Source: Serratia liquefaciens (GTDB taxonomy: Bacteria > Pseudomonadota > Gammaproteobacteria > Enterobacterales > Enterobacteriaceae). From it: 64,000 nt of DNA. Shown here one piece after another: positions 13,212 through 24,699 of the stretch. Where the stretch lies: positions 2,789,019 through 2,853,018 of the forward strand of contig NZ_CP088930.1 of the NCBI RefSeq assembly GCF_027594825.1, written 5' to 3'. The notes beneath the pieces are model-generated. The model did no database searches and was not told the origin of the DNA. It saw only the letters and a list, made by a program, of their open reading frames with translations. A program made the translations under genes and the position numbers. Numbering within the stretch: position 1 is the stretch's first letter; each line of letters starts with the position of its first letter.

Positions 13212-14239
13212 TGGAACACAAGAAAGAATTATCCATGGCAACCATGAAAGACGTTGCCGAAATGGCGGGCGTTTCAACGGCAACCGTGTCGCGTGCGTTG
13301 ATGAATCCGGAAAAGGTGTCAACGCCGACGCGTCAGAAAGTGGAACAGGCCGTGCTGGCCGTAGGCTATTCTCCTCATGCTCTCTCCCGTAATATCAAGC
13401 GCAACGAATCCCGCACCATCCTGGTGATCGTTCCCGATATTTGCGATCCCTTTTTCGCCGATGTGATCCAGGGGATCGAGCAGACCGCGGCGCAGCAGGG
13501 CTACCTGGTGCTGATTGGCGACTGCGCACAGCAAAACCAGCAGGAACGCACCTTCGTCAATTTGATCATCACCAAGCAAATCGACGGCATGCTGCTGCTC
13601 GGCTCTAACCTGCCGTTCGACGCCAGCAAGGAAGAACAACGCAATCTACCGCCGATGGTGATGGCCAACGAGTTTGCCCCGGAGCTGGAACTGCCGACGG
13701 TACACATCGATAACCTGACCGCCGCCTTCGAAGCCGTGCATTATTTACATCAGCTCGGACACAAGCAAATCGCCTGTGTCGCCGGGCCTGAACAGATGCC
13801 GCTGAGCCATTATCGGCTGCAAGGTTACATTCAGGCGCTACGTCGTAATGGCATTAGCGTCGAAAGCAGCTATATTACCCGAGGTGATTTCACCTACGAA
13901 GCTGGCGCTCAGGCCCTGGCAGCGCTGATGGCGCAACCAAAACCACCGACGGCAGTCTTCTGCCATAGCGACGTAATGGCGATTGGCGTGCTGTCGCAGG
14001 CGAAAAAAATGGGGCTGCGGGTACCGCAGGACCTCTCCATCGTCGGCTTTGACGACATTAAACTGGCGCAGTATTGCGATCCGCCGTTAACCACGGTGGC
14101 TCAACCGCGCTACCAGATTGGCCAGCAGGCAATGCTGTTGTTGCTGGAGCAGTTGCACGGACAGAACGTGGCAAGCGGCTCCCGGCTTTTGGACAGTGAA
14201 TTGATTATCAGAGGCAGCACGGCTGCCCCTAAACGCTAG
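13211..14239 (+). CDS. cytR: LacI-family repressor CytR
   Basis: CytR represses nucleoside uptake and catabolism genes in cooperation with CRP; cytidine is the inducer. The 342-aa protein has an N-terminal LacI helix-turn-helix (TMKDVAEMAGVSTATVSRAL) and a periplasmic-binding-protein-like effector domain; the segment ESRTILVIVPDICDPFF is nearly the E. coli sequence. Starting at TTG 13211 gives a length one residue from the E. coli protein (341). It lies between priA and ftsN, as in E. coli. I see no strong terminator in the 65 nt before ftsN. Confidence 0.95.
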   Translation: MEHKKELSMATMKDVAEMAGVSTATVSRALMNPEKVSTPTRQKVEQAVLAVGYSPHALSRNIKRNESRTILVIVPDICDPFFADVIQGIEQTAAQQGYLVLIGDCAQQNQQERTFVNLIITKQIDGMLLLGSNLPFDASKEEQRNLPPMVMANEFAPELELPTVHIDNLTAAFEAVHYLHQLGHKQIACVAGPEQMPLSHYRLQGYIQALRRNGISVESSYITRGDFTYEAGAQALAALMAQPKPPTAVFCHSDVMAIGVLSQAKKMGLRVPQDLSIVGFDDIKLAQYCDPPLTTVAQPRYQIGQQAMLLLLEQLHGQNVASGSRLLDSELIIRGSTAAPKR

Positions 14240-14304
14240 TCAAATATTTTAGGGTTCAGTAACATGACGGACTTATCCCCTCATCAGGACACAGCGGAAT
14301 AATA

Positions 14305-15255
14305 GTGGCACAAAAAGACTATGTAAGCCGTGGGCGCGCAGCAGGAGCTAAGCGAAAAACCCCCAGCCGTAAAAAACGCAGTTCTCCGAAGGTCTCCAAA
14401 ACCGTGTTGGCGCTGGCCGTCGCACTTCTGGTGATATTTGTCGGTGGCCTCTATTTCATTACGCACAACAAGCCGGATGACGTACCGCTGCTGCCTGCGC
14501 ACAGCAATCGTCCGGGCAACGGCCTGCCGCCGAAGCCGGAAGAACGTTGGCGTTATATCAAAGAGCTGGAGAATCGCCAGATTGGCGTACAAACCCCGAC
14601 CGAACCGACGGCCGGCGGCGAAGCCAACTCCAAGACTCAGTTGACCGCCGAGCAGCGCCAACTGCTGGATCAAATGCAGGCGGATATGCAACAGCGTCCG
14701 ACGCAGCTCAATGAAGTGCCGTATAACGACCCTTCACAGGCCGCTGCGCGTAACAACCGCCAGCAGCAACAGCAGATGCAACAGCAGCCAATCCAGCAGC
14801 AACAGGCCCAACAGCCGCAGGCGACTCAGCCGCGTAATCCGTTTAACAACGGCGCGACGACACAGCCAGTGCAGCAGCAGCCTAAGCCGCAACCTAAACC
14901 GCAGCCGGTCACACCGCCGCCTGCGCAGGTTAAGCATCCCGAGCCAAAGCCGCAGCCAAAACCGGAAACCAAGCCGGAAGTGAAGCAGGAAGCGGCCAAG
15001 CAGGAAACTGAAACCAAACCAGAATCGAAGCAGAAGTGGATGGTGCAGTGCGGCTCGTTCCGCGCCACCGATCAGGCAGAATCCGTGCGTGCACGCCTGG
15101 CGTTTGAAGGCATCGAAAGCCGTATTACCGCCGGCGGTGGCTGGAATCGCGTGGTGCTCGGCCCATACAGCAGCCGGGCTGCTGCGGACAAAACCCTGTC
15201 GCGCCTGAAGGGCGTGGGCATGTCAAGTTGCATTCCCCTCTCCGTTGGGGGTTGA
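14305..15255 (+). CDS. ftsN: Cell division protein FtsN
   Basis: FtsN is a bitopic inner-membrane protein that triggers septal peptidoglycan synthesis. The 316-aa product has a basic cytoplasmic N-terminus (MAQKDYVSRG), one membrane helix at about residues 32-52, a conserved periplasmic essential segment (GLPPKPEERWRYIKELE), a long Q/P-rich low-complexity linker, and a C-terminal SPOR domain from about 238 (KWMVQCGSF ... NRVVLGPY). GTG at 14305 is the start that matches the family N-terminus. The linker is rich in KPQPKP repeats and differs in length from E. coli, as is usual for this region. Confidence 0.95.
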   Translation: MAQKDYVSRGRAAGAKRKTPSRKKRSSPKVSKTVLALAVALLVIFVGGLYFITHNKPDDVPLLPAHSNRPGNGLPPKPEERWRYIKELENRQIGVQTPTEPTAGGEANSKTQLTAEQRQLLDQMQADMQQRPTQLNEVPYNDPSQAAARNNRQQQQQMQQQPIQQQQAQQPQATQPRNPFNNGATTQPVQQQPKPQPKPQPVTPPPAQVKHPEPKPQPKPETKPEVKQEAAKQETETKPESKQKWMVQCGSFRATDQAESVRARLAFEGIESRITAGGGWNRVVLGPYSSRAAADKTLSRLKGVGMSSCIPLSVGG

Positions 15256-15280
15256 AAAGCGTCAATCCCCCCCCATCTAT
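15251..15280 (+). promoter_or_regulatory. Sigma-32 type heat-shock promoter of hslVU
   Basis: GTTGAAA at 15251-15257 and CCCCATCTAT at 15271-15280, separated by 13 nt, match the sigma-32 consensus (CTTGAAA / CCCCATNT) almost perfectly. The -35 element overlaps the ftsN stop codon. Confidence 0.85.
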
Positions 15281-15291
15281 ACTCTCAATAT

Positions 15292-15328
15292 GCCTCGTAG
15301 TGTCTGCGCAAGCAGATGCTGCGAGGGC
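15292..15328 (+). promoter_or_regulatory. Stem-loop in the hslVU 5' leader
   Basis: GCCTCGTAG at the left pairs with CTGCGAGGGC at the right around an inner CTGC/GCAG stem. It sits about 30 nt before the hslV start. A leader stem-loop that stabilises hslVU mRNA is known in E. coli; the equivalence here is inferred from position. Confidence 0.6.
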
Positions 15329-15357
15329 TTCTTTCCGTCTTCAACGAGGGTCTGCTC

Positions 15358-15888
15358 GTGACAACAATTGTAAGCGTACGCCGCAACGGCCAGGTAGTGA
15401 TCGGTGGCGATGGCCAGGCCACCTTGGGCAATACGGTAATGAAGGGCAACGTCAAGAAAGTGCGTCGCCTGTATAACGATAAAGTGATTGCCGGTTTTGC
15501 CGGTGGCACCGCGGATGCCTTCACGCTATTTGAGCTGTTCGAGCGCAAGCTGGAAATGCACCAGGGTCACCTGGTGAAAGCAGCCGTTGAATTGGCGAAA
15601 GACTGGCGTACCGACCGCATGCTGCGCAAGCTCGAAGCGCTGCTGGCCGTCGCGGATGAAAACTCATCGCTGATCATCACCGGCAACGGCGACGTGATCC
15701 AGCCTGAAAACGATTTGATTGCGATTGGCTCCGGCGGTCCGTACGCCCAGGCAGCCGCTCGTGCGATGTTGGAAAATACCGAGCTGAGCGCCCGCGAAAT
15801 TGTTGATAAATCCCTCAACATCGCCGGTGACATCTGTATTTACACCAACCATTTCCACACCATTGAAGAATTGCCTTCCAAAGCGTAA
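15358..15888 (+). CDS. hslV: ATP-dependent protease proteolytic subunit HslV (ClpQ)
   Basis: HslV forms the double-hexamer peptidase of the HslVU protease. The 176-aa protein reads [22 protein letters not shown] from a GTG at 15358; removal of the initiator exposes the catalytic N-terminal threonine (T1 of TTIVSVRR). The open frame extends 14 codons upstream, but those residues would bury the catalytic Thr, so the GTG start is firm. It is followed 12 nt later by hslU and driven by the heat-shock promoter at 15251-15280. Confidence 0.97.
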
Positions 15889-15900
15889 GGATCGAATACT

Positions 15901-17235
15901 ATGTCTGAAATGACCCCGCGCGAGATCGTCAGCGAACTGGACAGCTACATTATTGGCCAGAACAAGGCCAAGCGTGCCGTTGCCATCGCCCTGCGTAACC
16001 GCTGGCGCCGGATGCAGCTCAACGAGATGCTGCGCCATGAAGTCACACCAAAGAACATTCTGATGATTGGCCCTACCGGCGTCGGTAAAACCGAAATCGC
16101 CCGTCGTCTGGCGAAGCTGGCCAACGCACCGTTCATCAAGGTTGAAGCCACCAAGTTCACCGAAGTGGGCTACGTCGGTAAAGAAGTGGATTCCATCATC
16201 CGCGATCTGACCGATGCCGCGATCAAAATGGTGCGCCTGCAGTCAATCGACAAGAACCGCACCCGCGCCGAAGAACTGGCCGAAGAGCGCATCCTCGATG
16301 TGCTGATCCCGCCGGCCAAGAACAACTGGGGCCAGGCGGAAGAGCATCAAGAGCCTTCTGCTGCGCGTCAGGCATTCCGCAAGAAACTGCGTGAAGGCCA
16401 GCTGGACGATAAAGAAATCGAGATCGATCTGGCTGCCGCGCCGATGGGCGTGGAAATCATGGCGCCTCCAGGCATGGAAGAGATGACCAACCAGCTGCAG
16501 TCGATGTTCCAGAACCTCGGCGGCCAAAAGCAGAAACCACGCAAGCTGAAGATTAAAGAAGCCTTCAAACTGCTGGTGGAAGAAGAAGCGGCCAAGCTGG
16601 TGAACCCGGAAGAGCTGAAAGAACAGGCGATTGAAGCGGTTGAACAGCACGGCATCGTGTTTATCGACGAGATCGACAAAATCTGTAAGCGCGGCGGCCA
16701 GAGCTCCGGCCCGGACGTGTCTCGCGAAGGCGTGCAGCGCGACCTGCTGCCGCTGGTGGAAGGCTGTACCGTCTCTACCAAGCATGGCATGGTGAAAACC
16801 GATCACATTCTGTTTATCGCCTCCGGCGCATTCCAGACCGCCAGCCCGTCAGATTTGATCCCGGAACTGCAGGGCCGCCTGCCAATCCGCGTTGAATTGC
16901 AGGCGCTGACCACCGAAGATTTCGAGCGCATCCTGACCGAGCCAAGCGCGTCGCTGACCGAGCAGTACAAAGCGCTGATGGGCACCGAAGGCGTCAACAT
17001 CGACTTCACCGCCGATGGCATCCGCCGCATCGCAGAAGCCGCATGGCAGGTTAACGAAAGCACCGAAAACATCGGCGCGCGTCGTTTGCACACCGTGCTT
17101 GAGCGTCTGATGGAAGATATTTCCTATGATGCGAGTGAAATTAATGGGCAATCCATTACAATTGATGCGGATTACGTACGTAATCATCTGGATGAACTGG
17201 TAGCGGATGAAGATTTGAGTCGTTTTATCCTATAA
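15901..17235 (+). CDS. hslU: ATP-dependent protease ATPase subunit HslU (ClpY)
   Basis: HslU is the AAA+ hexamer that unfolds substrates and feeds them to HslV. The 444-aa product shows Walker [16 protein letters not shown] near residue 57, the pore loop GYVGKE, the intermediate I-domain (about 110-240), Walker [10 protein letters not shown], sensor residues (GRLPIRVEL), and the C-terminal LSRFIL tail that docks into HslV. It is translated from the same transcript as hslV. Confidence 0.98.
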   Translation: MSEMTPREIVSELDSYIIGQNKAKRAVAIALRNRWRRMQLNEMLRHEVTPKNILMIGPTGVGKTEIARRLAKLANAPFIKVEATKFTEVGYVGKEVDSIIRDLTDAAIKMVRLQSIDKNRTRAEELAEERILDVLIPPAKNNWGQAEEHQEPSAARQAFRKKLREGQLDDKEIEIDLAAAPMGVEIMAPPGMEEMTNQLQSMFQNLGGQKQKPRKLKIKEAFKLLVEEEAAKLVNPEELKEQAIEAVEQHGIVFIDEIDKICKRGGQSSGPDVSREGVQRDLLPLVEGCTVSTKHGMVKTDHILFIASGAFQTASPSDLIPELQGRLPIRVELQALTTEDFERILTEPSASLTEQYKALMGTEGVNIDFTADGIRRIAEAAWQVNESTENIGARRLHTVLERLMEDISYDASEINGQSITIDADYVRNHLDELVADEDLSRFIL

Positions 17236-17262
17236 TCGCTCAATCATGTCCAGTCAGTCATC

Positions 17263-17285
17263 TGTGGGAGGCATTGCCTCCCACA
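17263..17285 (+). terminator. Terminator-like hairpin after hslU
   Basis: Perfect 10-bp stem TGTGGGAGGC / GCCTCCCACA with a 3-nt ATT loop, 27 nt past the hslU stop. The 3' tail is only moderately T-rich (ATTATTTCT), so termination may be partial. Confidence 0.6.
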
Positions 17286-17326
17286 ATTATTTCTAACGGA
17301 CACAGCCACTAACTCTGAAGCGAAAA

Positions 17327-18244
17327 ATGAGCTCATCAACTACCACCTCCCCGGCCAGAGCCTGGCTTGAAAGTTTACGACCGCGCACTCTGCCGCTGGC
17401 CTTTGCCTCGATCGTCGTCGGTTCGGCCATTGCCGCCTGGCAGGGCAGCCTGAAACCCGGCGTGGCGCTGCTGGCACTCCTGACGGCCGGTCTGCTGCAA
17501 ATTCTCTCCAACCTGGCGAACGACTATGGCGATGCGGTAAAAGGCAGCGACAAAGAAGATCGCATCGGGCCGTTGCGCGGCATGCAAAAAGGCATGATCA
17601 CTCAGGCACAAATGAAGCGCGCGCTGGTGGTGACGGTGGTGCTGATCGCGATTGCCGGCTGTTCATTGATCGCCGTGGCCTGCGAACAACCCAGCGACGT
17701 GGTGGGCTTCCTGGTGCTGGGCGGGCTGTCTATCGTCGCCGCCATTACCTATACCGTCGGCACCAAACCCTATGGCTATCTGGGGCTGGGCGACATTTCG
17801 GTGCTGGTGTTCTTCGGCTGGCTGAGCGTGGCCGGCACCTACTACCTGCAAACCCACGCGTTCGACAGTATCGTGATGTTGCCGGCCACGGCCTGCGGCC
17901 TGCTGGCCACTGCAGTGCTGAACATCAATAATTTGCGCGATATCGAAAGCGACCGCGCCAACGGCAAAAATACCCTGGCGGTACGCCTTGGGCCACAGAA
18001 TGCGCGCTATTACCACGTGGCACTGCTGATCGGCGCAGTAGCCTGCTTCGCGCTGTTCACGCTGCTTAACCTGCATAGCCCGTGGGGCTGGCTGTTTGTC
18101 CTGGCTATCCCGTTACTGGTGCGCCACGGCCTGCGCGTGTTACGCGATCCAACGCCGGCCGGCATGCGCCCGATGCTGGAACATATGGTCAAAGCGGCGC
18201 TGTTGGCCAATGTGTTGTTCGCGATTGGCGTGGTGCTCAGTTAG
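17327..18244 (+). CDS. menA: 1,4-dihydroxy-2-naphthoate octaprenyltransferase
   Basis: MenA attaches the octaprenyl chain to DHNA to give demethylmenaquinone; it is an inner-membrane UbiA-family enzyme. The 305-aa protein has the two Asp-rich motifs: NDYGDAVKGSDKEDR near residue 65 and NNLRDIESDRANGKNT near residue 206, plus about eight hydrophobic helices. ATG 17327 gives MSSSTTTSPARAWLESLRPRT. It sits between hslU and rraA, as in E. coli. Confidence 0.96.
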   Translation: MSSSTTTSPARAWLESLRPRTLPLAFASIVVGSAIAAWQGSLKPGVALLALLTAGLLQILSNLANDYGDAVKGSDKEDRIGPLRGMQKGMITQAQMKRALVVTVVLIAIAGCSLIAVACEQPSDVVGFLVLGGLSIVAAITYTVGTKPYGYLGLGDISVLVFFGWLSVAGTYYLQTHAFDSIVMLPATACGLLATAVLNINNLRDIESDRANGKNTLAVRLGPQNARYYHVALLIGAVACFALFTLLNLHSPWGWLFVLAIPLLVRHGLRVLRDPTPAGMRPMLEHMVKAALLANVLFAIGVVLS

Positions 18245-18261
18245 CCATCGAACTGATGATT

Positions 18262-18291
18262 TTGCCAACAGGGCGGATAAAGGGATATACT
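18262..18291 (+). promoter_or_regulatory. Candidate rraA promoter
   Basis: TTGCCA at 18262-18267 and TATACT at 18286-18291 are separated by 18 nt and lie in the 80-nt gap between menA and rraA. Called from sequence similarity to the sigma-70/sigma-S consensus only. Confidence 0.55.
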
Positions 18292-18318
18292 GATTATTCC
18301 AGCGGCAAACAGACGTAA

Positions 18319-18810
<492 letters not shown>

Positions 18811-18822
18811 TCTGCAGACATG

Positions 18823-18848
18823 AAAAAGGGCGCCTCAGGCGCCCTTTT
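18823..18848. terminator. Bidirectional terminator between rraA and zapB
   Basis: Stem GGGCGCC / GGCGCCC (loop TCA) flanked by A5 on the left and T4 on the right. Confidence 0.82.
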
Positions 18849-18866
18849 CGATCGTGCAATACGGAA

Positions 18867-19106
18867 TCAGACTTCTTCCATTTTGCCCAACAGCGCGCGC
18901 AGGCGGTCTTGCCATACGTGCTGCTCTTCTTTCAGTTGCTGGTTCTCGCGTACCAGCGATTCCTGGTTGCCGGAGGCAGCCTGAACTTCCTGAGACAGAG
19001 TATTGTTTTTTTCTTTCAGCTCTTCAATTTCCATCTGCAGCAGGGTGATGGTATCGATCGCCTGCTGAACTTTTGATTCCAATTTCTCAAATACTTCAAA
19101 TGACAT
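18867..19106 (-). CDS. zapB: Cell division protein ZapB
   Basis: ZapB is a short cytosolic coiled-coil that joins the Z-ring through ZapA and links it to MatP and the Ter region. The 79-aa product [20 protein letters not shown] is almost entirely heptad-repeat coiled coil, with the family tail [12 protein letters not shown]. It is divergent from glpF across a 539-bp gap. Confidence 0.96.
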   Translation of the reverse strand: MSFEVFEKLESKVQQAIDTITLLQMEIEELKEKNNTLSQEVQAASGNQESLVRENQQLKEEQHVWQDRLRALLGKMEEV

Positions 19107-19645
19107 TCTTCAGTCCCCTCATGATAGCAAGGCGTACATCTATAGGTAACGGCCGCAACTCAGGTTGCAACTGCTGCGAATATGCATCGCGCCAAGTGAC
19201 ACACGCTTTTATTGAAAATAACGCGCCTGTCTCGATAAAACGCTTCTTTCGATAAAAACGATTGTAAGTAGCCTGTCCCCGGCTGTCTAGCAACATCCGG
19301 CTCATCGCGCAGTCTGTTGCAATTTTCCTGCCCCCACCATCAGCAAAAACCGAAAATACCTCTCGGTCATAAATTGATTTGTTAACAGTCGGGGATAAAA
19401 GCACTGGTCAGATCACAGTTTTATGGAGCAGAAAGAACACAAAACGACGCGAATTCGCTCAATTTTATGACGAAGCACACACATTTTGATTTCGCTATTT
19501 CTCGTTTATGTTCGTTAACGATAAATTTACATCACGTCCTCAATTAATAATTGGACGAGATGAAAAAAACTGTACCCCTAGGACGGATCGATACACCTTC
19601 CGAGCCTATAAACCTATAACCGCCGTTTTGCAGGACAACAACATT
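19107..19645. other. Long intergenic region between zapB and glpF
   Basis: 539 bp without a supported gene. It contains the zapB promoter on the left and the glpFKX control region on the right, including one clear GlpR operator (19507-19526) and a less certain GlpR-like segment just upstream (about 19485-19505). A 102-codon minus-strand frame with a GTG start (19404-19096) overlaps the zapB start and has no recognisable features, so I do not call it. Confidence 0.6.
19507..19526. promoter_or_regulatory. GlpR operator upstream of glpF
   Basis: TATGTTCGTTAACGATAAAT matches the known GlpR consensus WATGTTCGWTAACGAACATW at about 17 of 20 positions. GlpR, relieved by glycerol-3-phosphate, would repress glpFKX. 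Confidence 0.8.
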
Positions 19646-22043
<2,398 letters not shown>

Positions 22044-22070
22044 CGCTGTTTTGCTTTGTTAGCCTGATAA

Positions 22071-22100
22071 CGCGCTGCCTTCGGGCGGCGCGTTTTTTTT
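22071..22100 (+). terminator. Strong terminator between glpK and glpX
   Basis: CGCGCTGCC / GGCGGCGCG (one G-U pair) with a TTCG tetraloop and T8 tail. It lies 28 nt after the glpK stop, inside what is a single operon in E. coli. Confidence 0.85.
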
Positions 22101-22174
22101 GCCCCGCCCCCGCCGCCGCCCGCTGTGATAAACTTTGCCGATATTTTCTTCCTTTCTCACAGACAGGTTTTGCC

Positions 22175-23185
22175 ATGAAACGTGAATTAGCCATCGAATT
22201 TTCCCGTGTTACCGAAGCCGCCGCGCTGGCGGGCTACAAATGGCTGGGACGCGGCGACAAGAACGCCGCCGACGGCGCGGCGGTCAACGCAATGCGCATT
22301 ATGCTCAACAAAGTGGATATCGATGGCCGCATCGTAATCGGCGAAGGCGAGATTGATGAAGCACCGATGCTGTATATCGGCGAGCAGGTCGGCAGCGGCC
22401 AGGGCGATGCGGTGGATATCGCAGTCGATCCGATCGAAGGTACCCGCATGACCGCCATGGGCCAGCCCAATGCATTGGCGGTGCTGGCGGTTGGCGATCG
22501 CGGCACCTTCCTGCACGCGCCGGACATGTATATGGAAAAACTGGTGGTTGGCCCGGCGGCACGCGGCGCTATCGATCTTAACCTGCCGTTGGCGGAAAAT
22601 CTGAATAAGGTGGCCGCCTGCCTGGGTAAACCGCTGACTCAACTGACCGTGGTCATTCTTGCCAAGCCGCGTCACGAAGGCGTTATCGCCCAGATGCAAC
22701 AGCTGGGCATTCGGGTGTTCGCCATTCCTGACGGTGACGTGGCGGCCTCCATCCTAACCTGCATGCCGGACAGCGAAGTCGACGTGATGTACGGCATCGG
22801 CGGCGCGCCAGAAGGGGTGATTTCCGCCGCGGTGATCCGCGCATTGGACGGCGATATGCAATCTCGCCTGTTGCCACGTCATCAGGTGAAAGGCGACAGC
22901 GCCGAAAATCGCCGTATCGGCGAAGAAGAGTTGGCACGCTGTAAAGCGATGGGTATCGAAGCCGGCAAGGTGTTGGTACTGGATGAAATGGCGCGTAACG
23001 ACAACGTGATTTTCTCTGCAACCGGCATCACCAAGGGCGATCTGTTGGAAGGTATCAGCCGTCAGGGAAATATGGCCACCACGGAAACCCTGCTGATCCG
23101 CGGAAAATCGCGCACTATCCGCCGCATTCGTTCGACCCATTACCTGGATCGCAAAGACCCGGCGCTGCACGAATTCCTGCTGTAA
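22175..23185 (+). CDS. glpX: Fructose-1,6-bisphosphatase class II
   Basis: GlpX hydrolyses fructose-1,6-bisphosphate in gluconeogenesis, needed for growth on glycerol. The 336-aa protein has the lithium-sensitive phosphatase metal motif DPIEGTRM and GEGEIDEAPML. It follows glpK but a strong terminator intervenes, so it may have its own promoter in the short AT-rich stretch at about 22125-22160. A hairpin at 23191-23212 follows. Confidence 0.97.
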   Translation: MKRELAIEFSRVTEAAALAGYKWLGRGDKNAADGAAVNAMRIMLNKVDIDGRIVIGEGEIDEAPMLYIGEQVGSGQGDAVDIAVDPIEGTRMTAMGQPNALAVLAVGDRGTFLHAPDMYMEKLVVGPAARGAIDLNLPLAENLNKVAACLGKPLTQLTVVILAKPRHEGVIAQMQQLGIRVFAIPDGDVAASILTCMPDSEVDVMYGIGGAPEGVISAAVIRALDGDMQSRLLPRHQVKGDSAENRRIGEEELARCKAMGIEAGKVLVLDEMARNDNVIFSATGITKGDLLEGISRQGNMATTETLLIRGKSRTIRRIRSTHYLDRKDPALHEFLL

Positions 23186-23190
23186 TGAAA

Positions 23191-23212
23191 CAGGGCGCCG
23201 ATTGGCGCCCTG
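23191..23212. terminator. Hairpin between convergent glpX and emrD
   Basis: Stem CAGGGCGCC / GGCGCCCTG with a short loop; T-runs on both sides are weak. Confidence 0.55.
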
Positions 23213-23218
23213 CAAGTT

Positions 23219-24403
23219 TTATGCGGTATGACCCTGATGCTGCATTCGGTTCGACAGCGGCCACCAGCACAGCAATATCAGCAGCGCCATGGCAAACATC
23301 AGCAGGCCGAGGCTGAACTGCCCGGTTTGCGGCAGCATGGCAGAAAGCCAGGTCGCCAGGCCAGACCCCATATTCTGCATACCACCGACCAATGCTCCCG
23401 CCGCGCCGGCCAGGTAGGGGAACGGCTCCATCGCACCGGTGGTGGCCAGCGGGAACATCATCCCCGCGCCGAAGAAGAACAGCGCAGCCGGCACAATCAG
23501 CGTCCAGATGTTCATCACCCCAAACCAGCCCGGGATCCACATCATCAGCCCCGCCAACAGGCAGCTGATAACCGAATGCCACACCAGAGTGTGGAAGGTT
23601 TTACCGTCGCGACCGGCATACCAGGCACCAAAGAACGCCGCCGGGATCGGCAGAATAAACAGGAGACTGACGGTCAGACCACTCAGGCCCAGCACACCGC
23701 CCATCAACACGCCACAGCTGGCTTCAAAGACGGCGATCCCCGCCAGCGCACCGATCAGCATGACCAGATAACAACTGAAGGTGCCATCAGTCAGCAGCTT
23801 GCGGAAACTTGCCAGCATGCGCCGTTTTTCGGTTTGCTGCGGCCGGGTTTCCGGCAGCCAGCGGAACATGGCAAAGGCCACGCCGGCACAGAGTATCAAC
23901 AGGAAGGCATAACAGGCACGCCAGCCAAAGACCATCGCCAAAGCCCCGCCGATGATCGGCGCCAGCAGCGGACTCACCAGGATGCCCATGTTAAGCAGGC
24001 TATTGGCATACCGCAGCGAGGTGCCGGCATACAGGTCACGCGGCATGGTACGCGCCATCACCCCCGCCACGCCGGTGCCCATACCCTGAATGGCGCTGGC
24101 GGCAACCAGCATCGTCAGGCTGCTGGACAACAGCGCCCCCAGGGCCCCCATCAGAAAGATCATCATCCCGGCCAGGATCACCGGACGGCGGCCAATGCGG
24201 TCCGACAACGGGCCGTAAATCAGCTGCGAGAACCCGTAGGTCATCAGATACGCCGCCATCACGCGCTGCACTGCGCCGGAGCGCACCGACAGATCCTTGG
24301 CGATGTCAGCAATAACAGGAACATAAATGGTTTGTGCCATCTGACCGACGGCCACTAACAGGGTAAGCATCACCAACAGGTGAAAGTTTTCTATTTTTCT
24401 CAT
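23219..24403 (-). CDS. emrD: MFS multidrug efflux transporter EmrD
   Basis: EmrD is a 12-helix major-facilitator proton antiporter exporting hydrophobic compounds. The 394-aa product closely follows E. coli EmrD (AVGQMAQTIYVPVIADIAKD near the N-terminus; MFS motif GPLSDRIGRRPVI between helices 2 and 3; GTGVAGVMARTMPRDLY in helix 4/5). It faces away from the SufR-like regulator across a 296-bp gap. Whether that regulator controls it is unknown. Confidence 0.93.
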   Translation of the reverse strand: MRKIENFHLLVMLTLLVAVGQMAQTIYVPVIADIAKDLSVRSGAVQRVMAAYLMTYGFSQLIYGPLSDRIGRRPVILAGMMIFLMGALGALLSSSLTMLVAASAIQGMGTGVAGVMARTMPRDLYAGTSLRYANSLLNMGILVSPLLAPIIGGALAMVFGWRACYAFLLILCAGVAFAMFRWLPETRPQQTEKRRMLASFRKLLTDGTFSCYLVMLIGALAGIAVFEASCGVLMGGVLGLSGLTVSLLFILPIPAAFFGAWYAGRDGKTFHTLVWHSVISCLLAGLMMWIPGWFGVMNIWTLIVPAALFFFGAGMMFPLATTGAMEPFPYLAGAAGALVGGMQNMGSGLATWLSAMLPQTGQFSLGLLMFAMALLILLCWWPLSNRMQHQGHTA

Positions 24404-24699
24404 TATCTTCGTTAACGTTTTAACTCGTCACAGCGTCCCGGTATGGCCCCACATTCAGCCAGAACGGCGAGCAGCCCTCTATGGCGGCATAAGCTAACAA
24501 ATCTGATTTTTTTAGCGAGTTTCAGGCAGATATTGATCCACGTCACAGTGGCAGCAAAGGCAACCAGCCTCGTAAATTAAACTGTACGTCTACCGCTTAA
24601 GAGTTAAAAAGAGCAAACTTTCAGTAGTTTAGCTTTAGCATTTAATCGATAATTATTTTCATCATCTTGAAATAAAATAACACCATAGGGATTTGGACA

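Noticed and set aside
14734..14983. Repetitive CAG/CCG-rich tract in ftsN as a repeat element
   Set aside because: It encodes the expected Q/P-rich periplasmic linker in frame; no sign of a separate repeat or mobile element.
19096..19404. 102-codon minus-strand frame in the zapB-glpF gap
   Set aside because: GTG start with no clear Shine-Dalgarno, overlaps the zapB start, no recognisable family or low-complexity feature. Could be reconsidered if conserved.
23228..24358. 376-codon plus-strand frame opposite emrD
   Set aside because: Composition (H, Q, R, P rich) is that of an antisense shadow of a membrane protein gene; emrD itself is unmistakable.
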